From Metellina segmentata (Eukaryota > Arthropoda > Arachnida > Araneae > Tetragnathidae), in NCBI GenBank assembly GCA_947359465.1, contig OX375878.1, positions 78,350,416 through 78,414,415 of the forward strand: DNA of 64,000 nucleotides, read 5' to 3'. The position numbers and the translations under genes were made by a program. The notes under the pieces were generated by a model. The model saw nothing but the letters and a program-made list of their open reading frames with translations, ran no database searches and was not told the DNA's origin. This document shows positions 1-12,139 of the stretch, in pieces. How positions within the stretch are numbered: position 1 is the first letter of the stretch; every line of letters begins with the position of its first letter.

Positions 1-833
1 ATTCTCCCACTTTTCTCCTTTTTCGATGTTTTAAAAACCTCCGGAACCAACCAACTGGTAATGTAAAAGGATCTTTCGAATTCAGTTTTTCTCAGCTGTG
101 ATTAGTTCATAATTTAGTGGATTGGAAATTCCCAATGTTTGGGGTGGGTTATGGCTTTCCGGATTTTCCTCCATCCATCTCCCGCTATCCGGATTTTCCT
201 CGAAATTCTCCCACTTTTCTCCTTTTTCGATGTTTTAAAAACCTCCGGAACCAATCTACTGGTAATGTAAAAGGATCCCGCTATCCGGATTTTCCTCGAA
301 ATTCTCCCACTTTTCTCCTTTTTCGATGTTTTAAAAACCTCCGGAACCAACCAACTGGTAATGTAAAAGGATCTTTCGAATTCAGTTTTTCTCAGCTGTG
401 ATTAGTTCATAATTTAGTGGATTGGAAATTCCCAATGTTTGGGGTGGGTTATGGCTTTCCGGATTTTCCTCCATCCATCTCCCGCTATCCGGATTTTCCT
501 CGAAATTCTCCCACTTTTCTCCTTTTTCGATGTTTTAAAAACCTCCGGAACCAACCAACTGGTAATGTAAAAGGATCTTTCGAATTCAGTTTTTCTCAGC
601 TGTGATTAGTTCATAATTTAGTGGATTGGAAATTCCCAATGTTTGGGGTGGGTTATGGCTTTCCGGATTTTCCTCGAAATTCTCCCACTTTTCTCCTTTT
701 TCGATGTCTTAAAAAACCCCGGAACCAACCAACTGGTAATGTAAAAGGATCTTTCGAATTCAGTTTTTCTCAGCTGTGATTGGTTCATAATTCAGTGGAT
801 TGGAAATTCCTAATGTTTGGGGTGGGTTATGGC
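1..833. repeat. Tandem repeat array with units of about 204, 96, 204 and 174 bp
   Basis: The motif ATTCTCCCACTTTTCTCC recurs at 1, 205, 301, 505 and 679, so successive units are 204, 96, 204 and 174 bp long. The units are nearly identical apart from internal deletions; the 96-bp unit lacks the central segment. The array is cut by the window start, and its last unit breaks off near 833 where a hAT-like terminus begins. Open frames on both strands here simply follow the repeat period and are not genes. Confidence 0.9.
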
Positions 834-836
834 AGT

Positions 837-2890
837 GGTCCCCAACCCCCGGGCCGGTACCAGTCCGTGGATCAAATGGTACCGGGCCGCCCAAGGAACA
901 TTAAATTATTTCCATTTTATTTACTGTGGTGTATTTCTCTCGGGTTTGTGCGGTTCTTATCTATGAAATGTCCACTCAAATTGGGAGGCGGTAAATCAGA
1001 ACTTAAAATTTGTTCTGTTACTACAGCTTAAATTATGATTTCTGAATTGGAGGTCCTAAAACATGTTGCTACACAAATACCTGCTGAGGGCATAAAATTT
1101 TCGGCATTTTTATTGGAACATAATTTGCCTATTAGTGCATCGGGTCATGCTGTGTCCTTGCTTAAGAAAGTTCCCAGACAGTAAAATTGCCATAAAATAT
1201 GGATGTGCAAGAACCTAGACAACTGCTGTTATTAAACAAATGACCAGTCATGTTCAAAGTTGGATTTGATCATCATAAGGTCAATATCATTTGCTATTGC
1301 TACAGATAGAAGTAATGCAGAATCAAAAATATATACTCTGGTTGTTGCATTTTTTTTATTCAATTTCTACACAAGTAGAATATAAGTTGCTCTCCATGCC
1401 TGTTCTACAATCCGATTCAACTGCAGTTAACATTGCTGAGCTAATTGTTAGCAAATTCCAGGAATTTGAAATTCTTATCAGCAATTGTTTACCTCTAGGT
1501 GTTGATAATGCTCCATGTGAGCGAAGGAAAAAGCATCTAGAACAATATTTTCCGATGTTGTTTCCGAAACAATTCTAGCTAATGCTTTTTCAAATGGGAA
1601 AACAAACCACTATTGTATTTAAAGTACGATCTTCTGCACCTGTAATGAATCAACCTATGCCAATTGAATTGAGTCGTGTATAGCAAACGAAAGTGTATTG
1701 AGAACGGAGATCATATAGGCTTTAAACAAAGCTATATGACATGCGTCTGATAGACATGCCAGCCTTTCCTGTGATTTATTTCCCAAGATGTTTTCAGATA
1801 GTATGATTGCACATAAGTTTAAAATGCACAAATAAATGCAAGTTAGGCTATGCTATAGCTTACAAATTGGGTAAACATTTTCCAGGCAGGCTTTGTTACG
1901 ATCTAAATAAATGTGATTTTTACTGTGTGTCATAAGACGAAAGTTTTAATAATATAGCACAGAAGGGCCTATGGACGTAATAATCAGTTATTACGATTCT
2001 ATACATCAGGTTAAAGCACAATATCTCACTTCTACATTTTGGGGCCACTCCACAGGTGTTGATCTATTAAGTGCATTTACCCATATTATGTCTGGATTGT
2101 GTTTATCTGTAAAGAAAATGCTACCAACTTTCAAATGATGGCCATAATGTAAACCTGAAATTCTTGAATGATTTTCAGTCTTTAATGAAGTCTAAGCAAG
2201 ATTCGAAAGAGGAAAAATTGATCAATGTTGGTACATGTTTACATATTATCCATGGAGCGTACAAGACTGCCCTGAAAAAAGCCACATCATAGGACTTGAG
2301 TACTTTTTTGCATTGCCTTTATTTTCTGTACAGAGATTTTCCTTCTCGAAGAGCAGATTATATGTTCCATTCTGGTTCAACTTTGTTCCCCCTAAAGTTA
2401 TACTCAATAAAGTGGATAGGAAAATTGTAAAGTTATTGAAAGAGCTATAAAAGTAATTACATATGTTGAAGCATTTAAATCAAAGCCACCTGCTTCAAGT
2501 AATTTTCATGTTGTACGAAGATTTTTGAAAGAAACTTTTACTTGCAAAACTGATGTTCTTACAACCAGTTGCCTTAGAAGTAGAATCTTTTTTAAGAAAA
2601 TTTTAAATTGATCAACTGCTTTTGGCTTTTTTTTTGTATGCAGAATGGTATGCAATGATGCAGTAAATATCTAGTTTCATATTAAAATATGTAAAATCTA
2701 TTAAAAATACTAGTTGGCTAATTTCACTGGAGATAACAGAAAAGAAAAATAAACTTGGTGTTAGGGCACTAAATATTGGTTTTGGTCTTGCAGCAATCTG
2801 CAAATGTGTAAAAGAATCCATTGTATTTGCTTTTTGTTCTGATAGTAAGAAATTTTTACTTGAATTTAAAAATGCTTAACAAATTACCAT
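837..2890 (+). mobile_element. Decayed hAT transposon with transposase remnants
   Basis: The left edge CAGTGGTCCCCAACC (about 833-847) resembles known hAT termini. Downstream, conceptual translation with several stops and frameshifts gives pieces typical of a hAT transposase group common in animals: LLEHNLPISASGHAVSLLKK near 1110-1170, a segment around 1290-1530 containing LGVDNAP, and GTCSLHIIHGAY near 2232-2265 (the family's cysteine/histidine motif), followed by a segment resembling the later catalytic region. No matching right terminus was found, so the 3' end is approximate. It lies in what is probably an intron of, or the region upstream of, the UBXN1-like gene. It cannot encode an active protein. 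Confidence 0.75.
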
Positions 2891-3044
2891 AGCATAACTG
2901 TATTATCAAGGAAGTGTTTTGCTTGTCTCCTTGAATAATACTAGGAGATACCTTTAAATTTAATGGTATGTCGCTAGCATTGGAAGATTTCGTTGCAAAA
3001 GACTATTTTAACCTTTTGTTTTTACTGGTTTACATCAACAGGGT

Positions 3045-3170
3045 TGGCTCAATCCTTAAGAACTCCTTTAAATTGGACTTTTGTTTTTAAGCACTCTTAA
3101 AACTCCTTACTTTTATGTGCTACTCCTTAAAAACTCCTTTTATTTTTTTCGCCTTTTCAATTTCTAAATG
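3045..3170 (+). mobile_element. Possible terminus of a hAT-type MITE
   Basis: CAGGGTTGGCTC at about 3041 is followed by repeated CCTTAA/GAACTCCTT words. It resembles the termini of the element at 38624-39966 (GTTCCCAC then CCTTGA-rich). No second terminus or target duplication was seen. Confidence 0.3.
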
Positions 3171-3234
3171 TATGCTACGTTCCACCACAAGAATGGATTA
3201 AAAAACGTACCATTTCAATCGTAAACGGATGCTT

Positions 3235-3965
3235 CATGTCGCACGCAATGTATTGGCAGCAAGCTCTGGAAATTTTCCCACGAGAAAAGGGGAAGGTGAA
3301 GGGAAGCAAGGCCACCTGCATGTTCGACCCCTCTTGCCTAAATACCAAACTTGAGCGATAGAGCCTGGAGTGGCATTTATGACTGACGTTTTGCTTTAAC
3401 AAGAATTGCTTCATTTCGAAAGAGATATCACTGGCGCGACCTTCTACCTTTCCCCCCAAAGCGTTCATACTTCACAGTCGACAGGGTCGAACAAAAGGAG
3501 GTACCCTCTAGAAGGTCAGTTGCTGACAGCTCGCAAATGGTGATCAATGCCAGCGGTCACTTAAAAGTGGATAACATCCACCGTATATAGATCTATACAA
3601 TGCCGCTCGTGTAAACAAATTTTTAGTGGTAACAAAAGCGCTGCAGTGTGAAAAGTTTAACATCCAATGGACATCCAGGATTGGAACCATCCAACGTCAA
3701 GAGAGCGATTGTGCAAATCAAGCAAAGAGGGCGTTCTCAACAGGCACATTTTATTTTTGGATTCTGAAATAAGAAGGCAGAGAGAAAAGTCAAAGAGAAT
3801 ATTTTAATGAATTTCTGAGTCAAGAGAATATTTGGATGAATCAAGCTGATATTAACTCAACGTGAAATATTGAAGGAATGTTGTAAACATATTGAAAATT
3901 GCAATCTGTTATCATCGAAGTTGATTATTACAAATTCTTGAATTTTTTTAGTGAAAGCAATAGTT
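3235..3965 (+). repeat. Dispersed repeat, copy A (inverted partner at 15000-16085)
   Basis: Block-by-block similarity to the reverse complement of 15000-16085 covers several stretches. One contains AGCAAGCTCTGGAAATTTT and another CAGGGTCGAACAAAAGGAGG; both contain GACAGCTCG, GTGGTCACTTAAAAG-like and GATATTAACTCAACG words, and both end with CTGTTATCATCGAAGTTGAT. A shorter, diverged copy of the terminal block recurs at 4030-4110. The open frame read on the minus strand at 3175-3468 is not conserved in the second copy, so I do not treat it as a gene. The element class is unknown. Confidence 0.75.
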
Positions 3966-4119
3966 TACTTTTTAAGTAAACAAAATATTATCGCATTTAA
4001 TTTATTTTTAATTTAATTCAACATTAAATCTTGATGAAAGAGTAGCGTTGAGAATGTATTGAAAATCATAATCTGTTACAGTCGAAGTGGAATATTTCAT
4101 ATTTGAAGTTAAAATATAA

Positions 4120-6426
4120 TTTACCTGTTCATTTAACAAAAGTAATTGCGGATTTCATTCATTTCTGTCTGTCTGAAATCTGTCATTGTATTTACTTGTA
4201 GAATACAGTAAAATCTCAGTATAACTTGCATCCTAAAAATATTTAATTCATATTTTATTTTGAAAAATACTTTATTGAAAACAAATATTCTGATATTGTG
4301 AGTTTTAGCTGGGATTTGAGAGATACGTACTTCAAACTGAGAAACGTTATATTGAGATTTCACTGTATAAGAACTCTTTAACAGTAGCATCCTAGATAAA
4401 ACAGCTCCAACTAGCAAGGGGGGAAATGAACTTGTGTTGAGTTGAAATATCAAAGTATAATTTTACTGTTTTGAGTTATTAGTAATATAGTATTAATGGG
4501 AACTAAGTTCTTAAAAGTGTTGAAACATTTTAATTTTTCACACTTGAAAATGTGTGTATAAACCTTCAAAAATTTTGAAAGACCTCGTTAAATACACCTT
4601 AATTTTTATATTAATTCACAATTCCGTATGAACCCTGATCAACTTGCGTTTTGCGCATCTTGTCTTTTTTTAGACCTTATGCTAATAACACCCAAACCAA
4701 CCCATGTCATATAGCAGTTAAATAAGTAAATGTAGGACAGATATCAACTGGAAATCATTTACTTACGAATAGCAAGTATTAGCTACAGAACTATACTTAA
4801 GGTGCATACTCTTCAAATACCATGGCGAGTGATTCGACTTATGTCTCGAGATGAGATGCTGATCAAAGGTGTTTTTATTTATATAAAGTAAAAAATTTCA
4901 AGTAAAATTGGTGGCCCTAGCGCCATAAAGCCCAACCAAAATCAAGTAAAGATGGTGAAAGCTGTGCAGCATGTAATGCATTTCCATTAAACAGGAGGGG
5001 GAAAACATGAATGTTTAGTTCTGGTTCAACTTTTACATCTTCATGTTTTTTAAGACAATTAGTTTAAGATAAATTCAAAATATATGTATAAAGAATAATT
5101 TTTTTATTTTTTTATTGCAGTTAATTGATAATTCACTAAAAAAATCTAATTCTCCTTGATAAAAATTTGAAACTACTGTACATCTTTTAGCCATGTAAGA
5201 CTGAGTAACTTCATATTAGAATACATGCATAGTGGGCAAAATGCATAATATCTAAGTTTCTGTTCAAGGTGGGTAGTCGTTTACAGGGGGACATTTTACA
5301 TGAAATTTTATAATTTTTGTTTGGACACACCAATTGATCCTTTTCGTGCTTGATGAGTTAACAGAATAGAGCTCAGGATCAACAAATAACGAATTTATTA
5401 ACAAAGAGCGAAGCTGCAAGGTTGGTGCTCAGCAGTCAGTCATCTCCCAACAAAAAGGGGTGGCTATGCACCCCTTCGAACATAAACATACAGGTGCAGT
5501 GACATCCCTGGGTGGTCAGGTTGTCCACTAGCCATCTCATTGGAAAATACTCAACAATTTTCAATATCAAAAATTTTATAATCATGGGAAGTTGACTTAA
5601 GTTAATTCTTTTCTGTTGTTAATTTATTGCATAAAAATCATTGTGTTGAAATCGCGAGTGATGGAATACAAGCTTAAATCTTGAAATTCATACTTGCCAT
5701 CTTGAAATGAAAAGAAACCACGGGTGGAAATTGGATTCCTACTTATCAACTCAAACAATGAAAGACAGTTTTGACACAAGTATGTTTTCTGTTTACTCAA
5801 TACCAGTGTTTAAAAAGTGGATGTGCTAGTTTTACATGTGAAGGAGGCTATTTTTACTATGATTCTATGAAATAATCTTGCATTAACACTGTAAAGCAAT
5901 CATGCATTTCTTACAGTAGTTACTTGAGTTTGAGACTTGTGTCTAATATTGATCGAGTGAACTTCTTTCTATGCCAGAGAAGATATCCATAGGCCATTTC
6001 TCTGCTGCCCAGGAAAGGATAGTTTTCCAGTTGCCATTGCTAAAACAAAATTGCAGTTTAAAACTGTAAAAGATAGAAGTCTAAATTCCTATGATAAATG
6101 ATTACTTGACACTCTTGTGTTTGGCACAACTTGTTTACTGTAAAACCCAATTAACCGACCCAACAGATGGAGAAGACACTTGAACAAAGTTACTACCCTC
6201 CTATGGTGTAGAGGTGTCCTAGTAAATTTTCACGGGCTGTCAAAATAGATTGTACAGAATAGGCATAGACTGCAGTGCGCCTTATGTGAATTTAGATTTT
6301 TAAGATTCAGAAATTATGTTTTAAAATTTGCTTGAATTAGGGAATTTTTTTATGAATGTTTCAATCATTAACTGATGGTATTAAACTGTATGCTCTGTCT
6401 TGAATTGTTATATTTATATTGCATAG
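4120..6426. other. Non-coding, no recognised feature
   Basis: This stretch is AT-rich. I found no exon of a recognised protein in it, including the missing upstream UBXN1 exons. A patch at 5330-5560 is more GC-rich than its surroundings and may be a repeat, but no second copy was seen in the window. Confidence 0.5.
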
Positions 6427-9370
6427 GTCCGTCTTACAAATGGAGAGTGCCTCACTCACAAATTTGGTCCTAATGAAGAGTTGGCTGCAGTTCGGTTGTT
6501 TGTCGAGATGAATCGCACAGATGGAGCTGGGCCTTTTTGTCTGATGACTAATTTTCCTAAAAAAATTTTCTCTGAAAGTGATATGAATGCACCACTTACT
6601 ACTTTAGGTGAGGTGTTTTATTTTAAAACTAAATATAATGATCATATTTCCATCACTCAAAATCATTTAAGGTGAATAGTTGGTACATTTATAAGATATT
6701 TGGAAAATTTAAAAAACAGTAAATGGAAACTTGTCACTATTGCTGTGGTACATGCAGTAATTGAATTATGATAAAAACATCTAATCAATCTTACAACTCG
6801 GTGTTCCCTTTTACATGTGAAAAAATTTTCAAATGATTTTCTAAGGCATTTCAAGAACTTCTGAAAAAATTTTAATGGAAACATTTTACAACCACAAGGA
6901 TTTATTTTCCAGAGATTAAATAAACCTGATGTGCTTAAAAATCTTAAAAAAATATAAAATGTAATACAAAATTTTTTAACGAAATTAAGTTTCTAAGAAA
7001 ATGGTGAGAACATTTCTTTCAATTTTTATTATGAAAAAGAATGTCAAAATACCAGCAACTTGTATTTAAAAAAATCAGCAGGAAATTCGTAATTTACAAC
7101 ATCTACAACAAAACACAAATTCTACATACGAAAATACTGTTTTTATTTCAAAATTTTTTTTATTTTTATTCTAGTTGTGTTTTATGCAGTTACGTAATCA
7201 TATTCCACCTAAAGATGACATGTTTCCTGACAATGGTTTTAAGAAATATTTATAGGATTAACTCGTTTCCGTAGGGTTTTGTTTTGACAGGTCTTGATAT
7301 AAAATTAAATTTAATTAGTGCTAAATTTTGTAAAGTACCTCTAAAAATGATTTAAATAAATAAAAACAATTTTTCTTCAATGGAAAAACTTTTCCAAGGA
7401 CACCATGTGATTTAAAAAAAATACATAGGATTGAAACTTTGTTTTATTGATATTTTTACATTTAATGTGAGCCTGCTTTGTTTTAGTACTTCATTAAAAC
7501 ATAAATGTGACCATATTTTTTTAAGCTATGGTCATTTTTGCACTGTAAAAGACCACCATTTTGAAATACGTTTGCTATCATTAGAATAGCTTTTATTCAG
7601 AAACTGAGCGTTTGCGCTCCCTGAATTGTTGTCAAATTCAAGTATATGTGTTACTTAATACTTCCACAAGATTTCAGAAATAAAATAGAGGGTTCACTTT
7701 TTCTATAGGTGTTTAATGTGGGAAAAAAAAAAATTCACTTTACATGTAAAATACCCTTTTAAAGTATAAAATTCCCATTGTTTTGAGGCTCATATTCACT
7801 CCTGAAATAAATAGCTACCTTTTTAGTACCAGAATTACAAAATTTGAACTATTAGTTCTCAAATTAGGGTAATTTATAAACAGTAAGACATCCAAGATGG
7901 CCACCATTTTGCCAAATTGACCAATTTTCTAATTCTTGTATCTTCTAATATTAGACAAAATGTATAAAAATAAATTGAAATGTGGATTTCACTGTCAGCA
8001 GGGTGGTAACAAAACTGGGAAATCAGAAAACTTATTTAATTCTGGAAACATTGTAAAATTTCGGGGAAATTTTGATAACTTAAACGGTTACTAAATTATC
8101 GTTTGTCTTATTTAGAGCTGCGTGATTGCGAGTGCTTTTGAGAATCTAATAAATTGCATTAGCCGATTGTAATTCGAATAAATAAACCCGCCGTTGTAAT
8201 TTTTTTCACGGCAGCGTCTTGTTGCCGTAAGGCTAGCGATACAACTGGTGATGTACAGTTTGAAATTTATGTAACTAATGATGTTTTTTGTTGTGAATTA
8301 AATAAATATTTTTTGTTTTGCAATTACATTTCTGTAGAATTTTTCATGTATATTTGATTTTGATAAATAGTATGATAGTTTAGGGTCGTGTGTAAAAAGT
8401 TCATAATCAAAATATTTTGTATTTTTTCTTCAATTGCTATTGTAAGGGATCCAACCCTTACAATAACAATTAAAATATATGTAGAGAAAAAATACAAAAT
8501 ATTTGTGGAGAATTATCTTTTTATCCCATCTGACCTTAAATATTTAAAAATATTGTGTGGATACTGTAAATCAATATCAATCACGGATCACAACATATCT
8601 TAAGGGAGGTGTAAATCAGGGAAATTATTGTGAGAATATGAGGGAACTTTTTTCATTGATTTTTTTTTTTTGCCTTCCTGGTCAGGCCTATCGATGGTAA
8701 AAATTTGATAATTATCCTTAACTAGTGCAACACCCTCCAGTTGTCCCCATATGGAATGAACCTTTATTGTAATTCATGGTCAAAGGACCTTGAAGCTAAA
8801 AAAGTTACTCGCAAGGTTGTGTTAAAAAGTGAAAACATTGTAGTCATGAAATTGTGCAAAAAAAAAAAATATATTTATTAGTCTAATGGGACAGTTAGAC
8901 CTAGAGATGCAAGCAATCTAATAAGTCTAGAATCACGAAAAACTGGGCAATATGAATAAAAAAAATATTGCTAGTATAAGTTATATCATGCTTTTTTATG
9001 TAGCTGAGCAACAAAACCAACACTTGAAATTCTAGTAATTGTTTAGTTTTGACAAGGAATGACCTTATTTCTTTTACCCTACAACACGCTTATGATGACT
9101 AGCCACCACTTCTAATGGTTGAAAGAATACCAGAAAACATTCTATTGGCTGAGAAAGCTAAAACTAATTTGAAACAATGTAGGGAAACTGCAGAGCACAG
9201 TAAAACAAACTTCATCCAGAAGGTTAAAGTATGAGTTGGAGAAAGAATTGACTTTTAGCTTTGTTAAGTAACTTTGATAAATATTTTATCTTAAAACTGT
9301 ATAGTAATGTTTCTCTTTTTCCATAGGTTTGGTTCCATCGGCTGTTTTAATTGTATGCAAGCCTCAGTGA
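6427..9370 (+). CDS. UBXN1: UBXN1-like UBX-domain protein, last two coding exons (5' partial)
   Basis: UBXN1 (SAKS1) family proteins bind p97/VCP through a C-terminal UBX domain and ubiquitin through an N-terminal UBA domain. Only the UBX end is visible. Exon A is 6427-6607, after the acceptor TATATTGCATAG and before GTGAGG. It encodes VRLTNGECLTHKF, then EELAAVRLFVEMNR, then FPKKIFSESDM. It ends in phase 1, and exon B (9327-9370, after CCATAG) joins in frame to give GLVPSAVLIVCKPQ and a TGA stop. This follows the family pattern of a conserved FP turn, an F-S-E-x-DM stretch and a final GLxPSAVLIV strand. An AATAAA lies at 9434. The UBA domain, coiled coil and start codon must be further upstream; I could not find them between 1 and 6426. 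The 2.7-kb intron contains a dispersed repeat and a hairpin. The family assignment is secure; the choice of UBXN1 over a close paralogue is less so. Confidence 0.85.
7990..8300 (+). repeat. Dispersed repeat, copy A (partner at 31870-32215)
   Basis: It shares with 31870-32215, in the same orientation, the ordered words TAGAGCTGCG, GAGTGCTTTTGAGAATCTAA, GCCGTAAGGCTAGCGATAC (with minor changes), TTTGAAATTT and GTAACTAATGATGTTTTTT. Both copies sit in introns of different genes. The class is unknown. Confidence 0.7.
8410..8504. repeat. Imperfect fold-back hairpin
   Basis: A 20-nt outer arm at 8410-8429 is perfectly complementary to 8485-8504. An inner 17-bp stem with one mismatch pairs 8432-8448 with 8455-8471 around a 6-nt loop. 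A 13-nt insertion on the right side separates the two stems. It may be a small MITE or fold-back element. Confidence 0.7.
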
Positions 9371-9780
9371 TTGATAAAATATTGTACATATCTATAAAAC
9401 AATTGAAAGTCTTTTTATTTTTTAACTTGATTGAATAAATATTTAACATGGAGAAACTGATTTTCTTTTTCAATATCAGAATTATAAACTCAACTTTTAA
9501 GAAATGAGGTACAGTAAATATGCTATTTAAGAAACTAATCCATCTATCGACTGGGAAGAATAGTTTTGAATTGTGGAAATAGCGTTTGTAGATGCTGCTG
9601 CTTGACAAAGTGTAAAACACATTACTTAAACGTAAATCTATTTGCTAGCATATCTTAATTTGTAACTAATATTACACATAAATTTCATATTGGAATAAAC
9701 AAATATTTTCCTTAAAAAGGTTTGGATTAGTCCAGCTGCATTTAATCTTAAAATTGAGGTTATCTATTTGCTTTATAGGT

Positions 9781-9965
9781 CTGTTGTGGCTCAGTGGGTT
9801 TGTCCCCTGTGCTACCAACCTGCGAGTTAAAGGTGGCTGAGGTTCGATTCCTGTACCTAACCCTGAGCGAATTTTTTCTGTGTCAGTAAAACTTTCCTTT
9901 GTGGGTATTCATTACTTGATGTTATCAACAGCTTGGTCAAACATGGCCTTTTCACAAAAAAATCA
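9781..9965 (+). mobile_element. tRNA-derived SINE (head region)
   Basis: An A-box-like TGGCTCAGTGG at 9787-9797 and a B box GGTTCGATTCC at 9841-9851 have the spacing of an internal RNA polymerase III promoter. The segment cannot fold as a complete tRNA and runs on into unrelated sequence ending in an A-rich stretch near 9955. This is the usual layout of a tRNA-derived SINE. Confidence 0.65.
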
Positions 9966-9979
9966 AACCAATCTCATAA

Positions 9980-10795
9980 TCTATATGTATAAAACACTAA
10001 CTCAGTGAACCCGAAATAGACGTTATTTGTGTATCGTCGAATGGCAACAATCAGCGTAAATAAAATAACCAAGATTTTTTGAATTCTTGTTGTTTTTGAA
10101 TAGTTGAGGTCAATTTCTATGCAAAATGGAGTTTCAGTTTCAAAATGCACGAAAAAGAACTTACCGCGTGAATGAAACAGTTGTTTGAACAGAGAGCTAA
10201 AAGAAATGCTGAAGATAATGATCACTGCGCGAATGAACGGAGAGCTCGACAAAGGCTTAGTAATCAACGGTAATCAAAAACACAACGGGAATTTTACACA
10301 ATTGTGCACCATTTGCCATGCCCTTCATTTGAAATATGTGCTCAATACGAGTAAAAAATTTACGAAATGTTGTCACGATGGGAATAGTATGAAGTTATAA
10401 TTAACCGTTTAAAATTCATAAAAGAGAGCTAATTGCAAATGTGAAACTCTTACGTGTCTCGAGAGAGAAAGGCAAAGAATCTCTAAATGTAGCACTTGAT
10501 AGGTCTCTAATGACAATTGAACATCTGAGAGACGGCTGAATTTTGAGTTGTAGTGTATTATTGGTAAATATAAATGTTTCCAAGGTCTGAAACCTTTCCT
10601 ACCATTTTTATCAAAAACTGTGCATTAATTAAAAAATTTATCATGAAAATATTTATCTGTAGCCTGTTACTAATAGCTTAAGATGGAGTAAAACATATAT
10701 TTACCCTTTCAATCACGAATAAGCAACTGTCGTGAATGTTCGTGTTTTATTCAGTTTTGATAGCTATTCTAACATCCAAGCGCTAGCCCAGCTAG
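9980..10795 (+). mobile_element. Helitron-like element with a relic of the replication protein
   Basis: The left end reads TCTATATGTATAAAAC and follows an A. The right end is CTAGCCCAGCTAG followed by T, giving the A|TC...CTAG|T arrangement and terminal hairpin of Helitrons. Inside, frames around 10190-10400 give an arginine-rich stretch (CANERRARQRLSNQR), then C-x2-C-x-ALH and KKFTKCCHDG. These resemble the cysteine-rich N-terminal part of Helitron-type proteins. Stops and frameshifts interrupt it, and no Rep or helicase domain remains. Confidence 0.5.
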
Positions 10796-11039
10796 TAAAT
10801 AGTTTAAAACTTAATTACTAATATCCTATTGCAAGACAAAAATACTATCAAACCATCCTTTATCATTTGAGTAATCTTTTTATTAAAATTTATCATTTGT
10901 TTTGTTTAAATAATATATTTAAGAACTGAATGCTTCAATTCATGATACACATAAACTTTTTATGTAAAATATATAGTTAAATGTTTTTATAAGCAAATCT
11001 TAATAACTTCAGGGCTTATAACATGTCACTTATTTGTTT

Positions 11040-11575
11040 TTTGTCACTTTTTCAGGTGTTAAAAGTTTTTAAATTCTACTTGGAGAAAACAATTTATAGT
11101 GTGCAATTAAAAAAAATATATATATATATAAAAAAGTCAAATGTCAACCTAGTACATATTGTGTAATTTCCTCTTGCATTAGAACTTGTCCAGGCTAGTT
11201 TCCTTCATGTGAGAGTAATTCAGAAGGGGGTAGCAATTTCCTTTTGAATGACGCCTGTGTTTATGCCAAAATCAAACTTTTTATTTATTTTTTATTTTGG
11301 GGCGATCGTAATGTGAGGCTACGGATGGCGCCGGCTGTTATAATATTGATTTTGGTTCGCGAAAATAATTGGATCCTCAAGTATCACCAAATAAGATAAT
11401 TTTGCTATCAAATAACCTGTCCTATAGCAACCTTCTAAATACGGTGTAGCAGAATATAGTGTCCTTCCTTCGTAATTTCCATAAAGGCAGTGGAACTCTG
11501 TTCCATCGAATTCCTCCACAACACCCTTGGTCACATAGCCTGGTGCAAAGGAATTCAATATAGGAAGAAGAGTCA
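11040..11575 (+). repeat. hAT-associated repeat block, copy A (partner at 26560-27295)
   Basis: It shares with 26560-27295, in the same order and orientation, the words TTGTCACTTTTTCAGGT, AATTCTACTTGGA, ACTTGTCCAG, GCCAAAATCAAAC, GGCGCCGGCTG, ATACGG(T/C)G(T/C)AGCAGAATATAG and GGTCACATAGCCTGGTGC. In both places hAT transposase remnants follow, so it is probably the 5' part of that transposon. A 79-codon minus-strand frame at 11319-11558 is intact in copy A but broken in the partner, so I do not call it a gene. Confidence 0.65.
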
Positions 11576-11579
11576 GCTT

Positions 11580-12130
11580 TGAAGCTTCGGGAAGATGTGT
11601 CTGAACTAGATTTTCTATTCGCAGACTTTTTAATCAGTGGCTAAGCATTGGTAAACATGCAAACAAATTCAGGGAGACTTGGAAACTTCCCGCTCTTGTT
11701 TCATTAAGCAGGTGGCTAAGCCAAAATCCAGCTGCTGAAAGGTTTTTTTAACAGTGGTTTGCAGTGTGAAAGTATTTCCTTCACTACATTCCAATAAAGA
11801 AGCCTAATGTGATACAAAGACCAGGCTACCCAAATATTGTTCATTTACTTGGAAGAGAAACTGAATGCTGAGGTGGTATTTGTTGTATCAAGTGCAAGTA
11901 TATATAATCGTGTGGCCAGATTTCTTCAGAAAAAGGTACCTCTAATGCATAAAGAAGAATTTTAAGGTAGGATCTACAAAGAGAAATTTATTCAAGATTT
12001 GAAGATGGATGAATTGGAAGATAAATGTCCTTAGAAACGTACCTCTGGCTGATATTGTGAGTGGAGATCAAATGTCTAAAGTGCTTCAGAATGTGAAAGA
12101 AGGAAAGGAATTTCTTTTTTCTTAGGGCTC
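11580..12130 (+). pseudogene. hAT transposase fragment
   Basis: Translation on the plus strand, with stops and frameshifts, gives LREDVSEL near 11588-11611, then SLSRWLSQNPAAERFF, then IQRPGYPNIVHLLGRE, then VVFVVSSASIYNRVARFLQK. The same segments occur in the same order on the minus strand at 14080-14930. They match the middle of the hAT transposase group also seen at 1030-2890. It is a dead copy. Confidence 0.7.
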
Positions 12131-12139
12131 AGAAGCATT

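Larger units (their letters stand above)
6608..9326. other. UBXN1-like final intron with one dispersed repeat and one hairpin
   Basis: The intron begins GTGAGG and ends CCATAG. It contains the repeat at 7990-8300 and the hairpin at 8410-8504, listed separately. The remainder is AT-rich with homopolymer runs and no recognisable coding sequence. Confidence 0.75.

Noticed and set aside
114..605. Open frames on both strands in the first 600 bases
   Set aside because: They follow the tandem repeat period, repeat the same peptide and lack any domain. Units with deletions change them freely.
1..833. CRISPR-like array
   Set aside because: Units are 96-204 bp of nearly identical sequence without repeat-spacer structure, and the DNA is animal nuclear.
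3175..3468. 97-codon minus-strand frame in dispersed repeat copy A
   Set aside because: It is not preserved in the second repeat copy and has no recognisable motif.
5330..5560. Possible LTR or other retroelement end
   Set aside because: No second copy, primer-binding site or target duplication could be seen.
9781..9855. Functional tRNA gene
   Set aside because: Only A- and B-box-like signals are present; the acceptor and anticodon arms do not form and the sequence runs on as a SINE.
11319..11558. 79-codon minus-strand gene
   Set aside because: The partner repeat at 26560-27295 carries the same DNA with the frame broken, so it is more likely transposon non-coding sequence.
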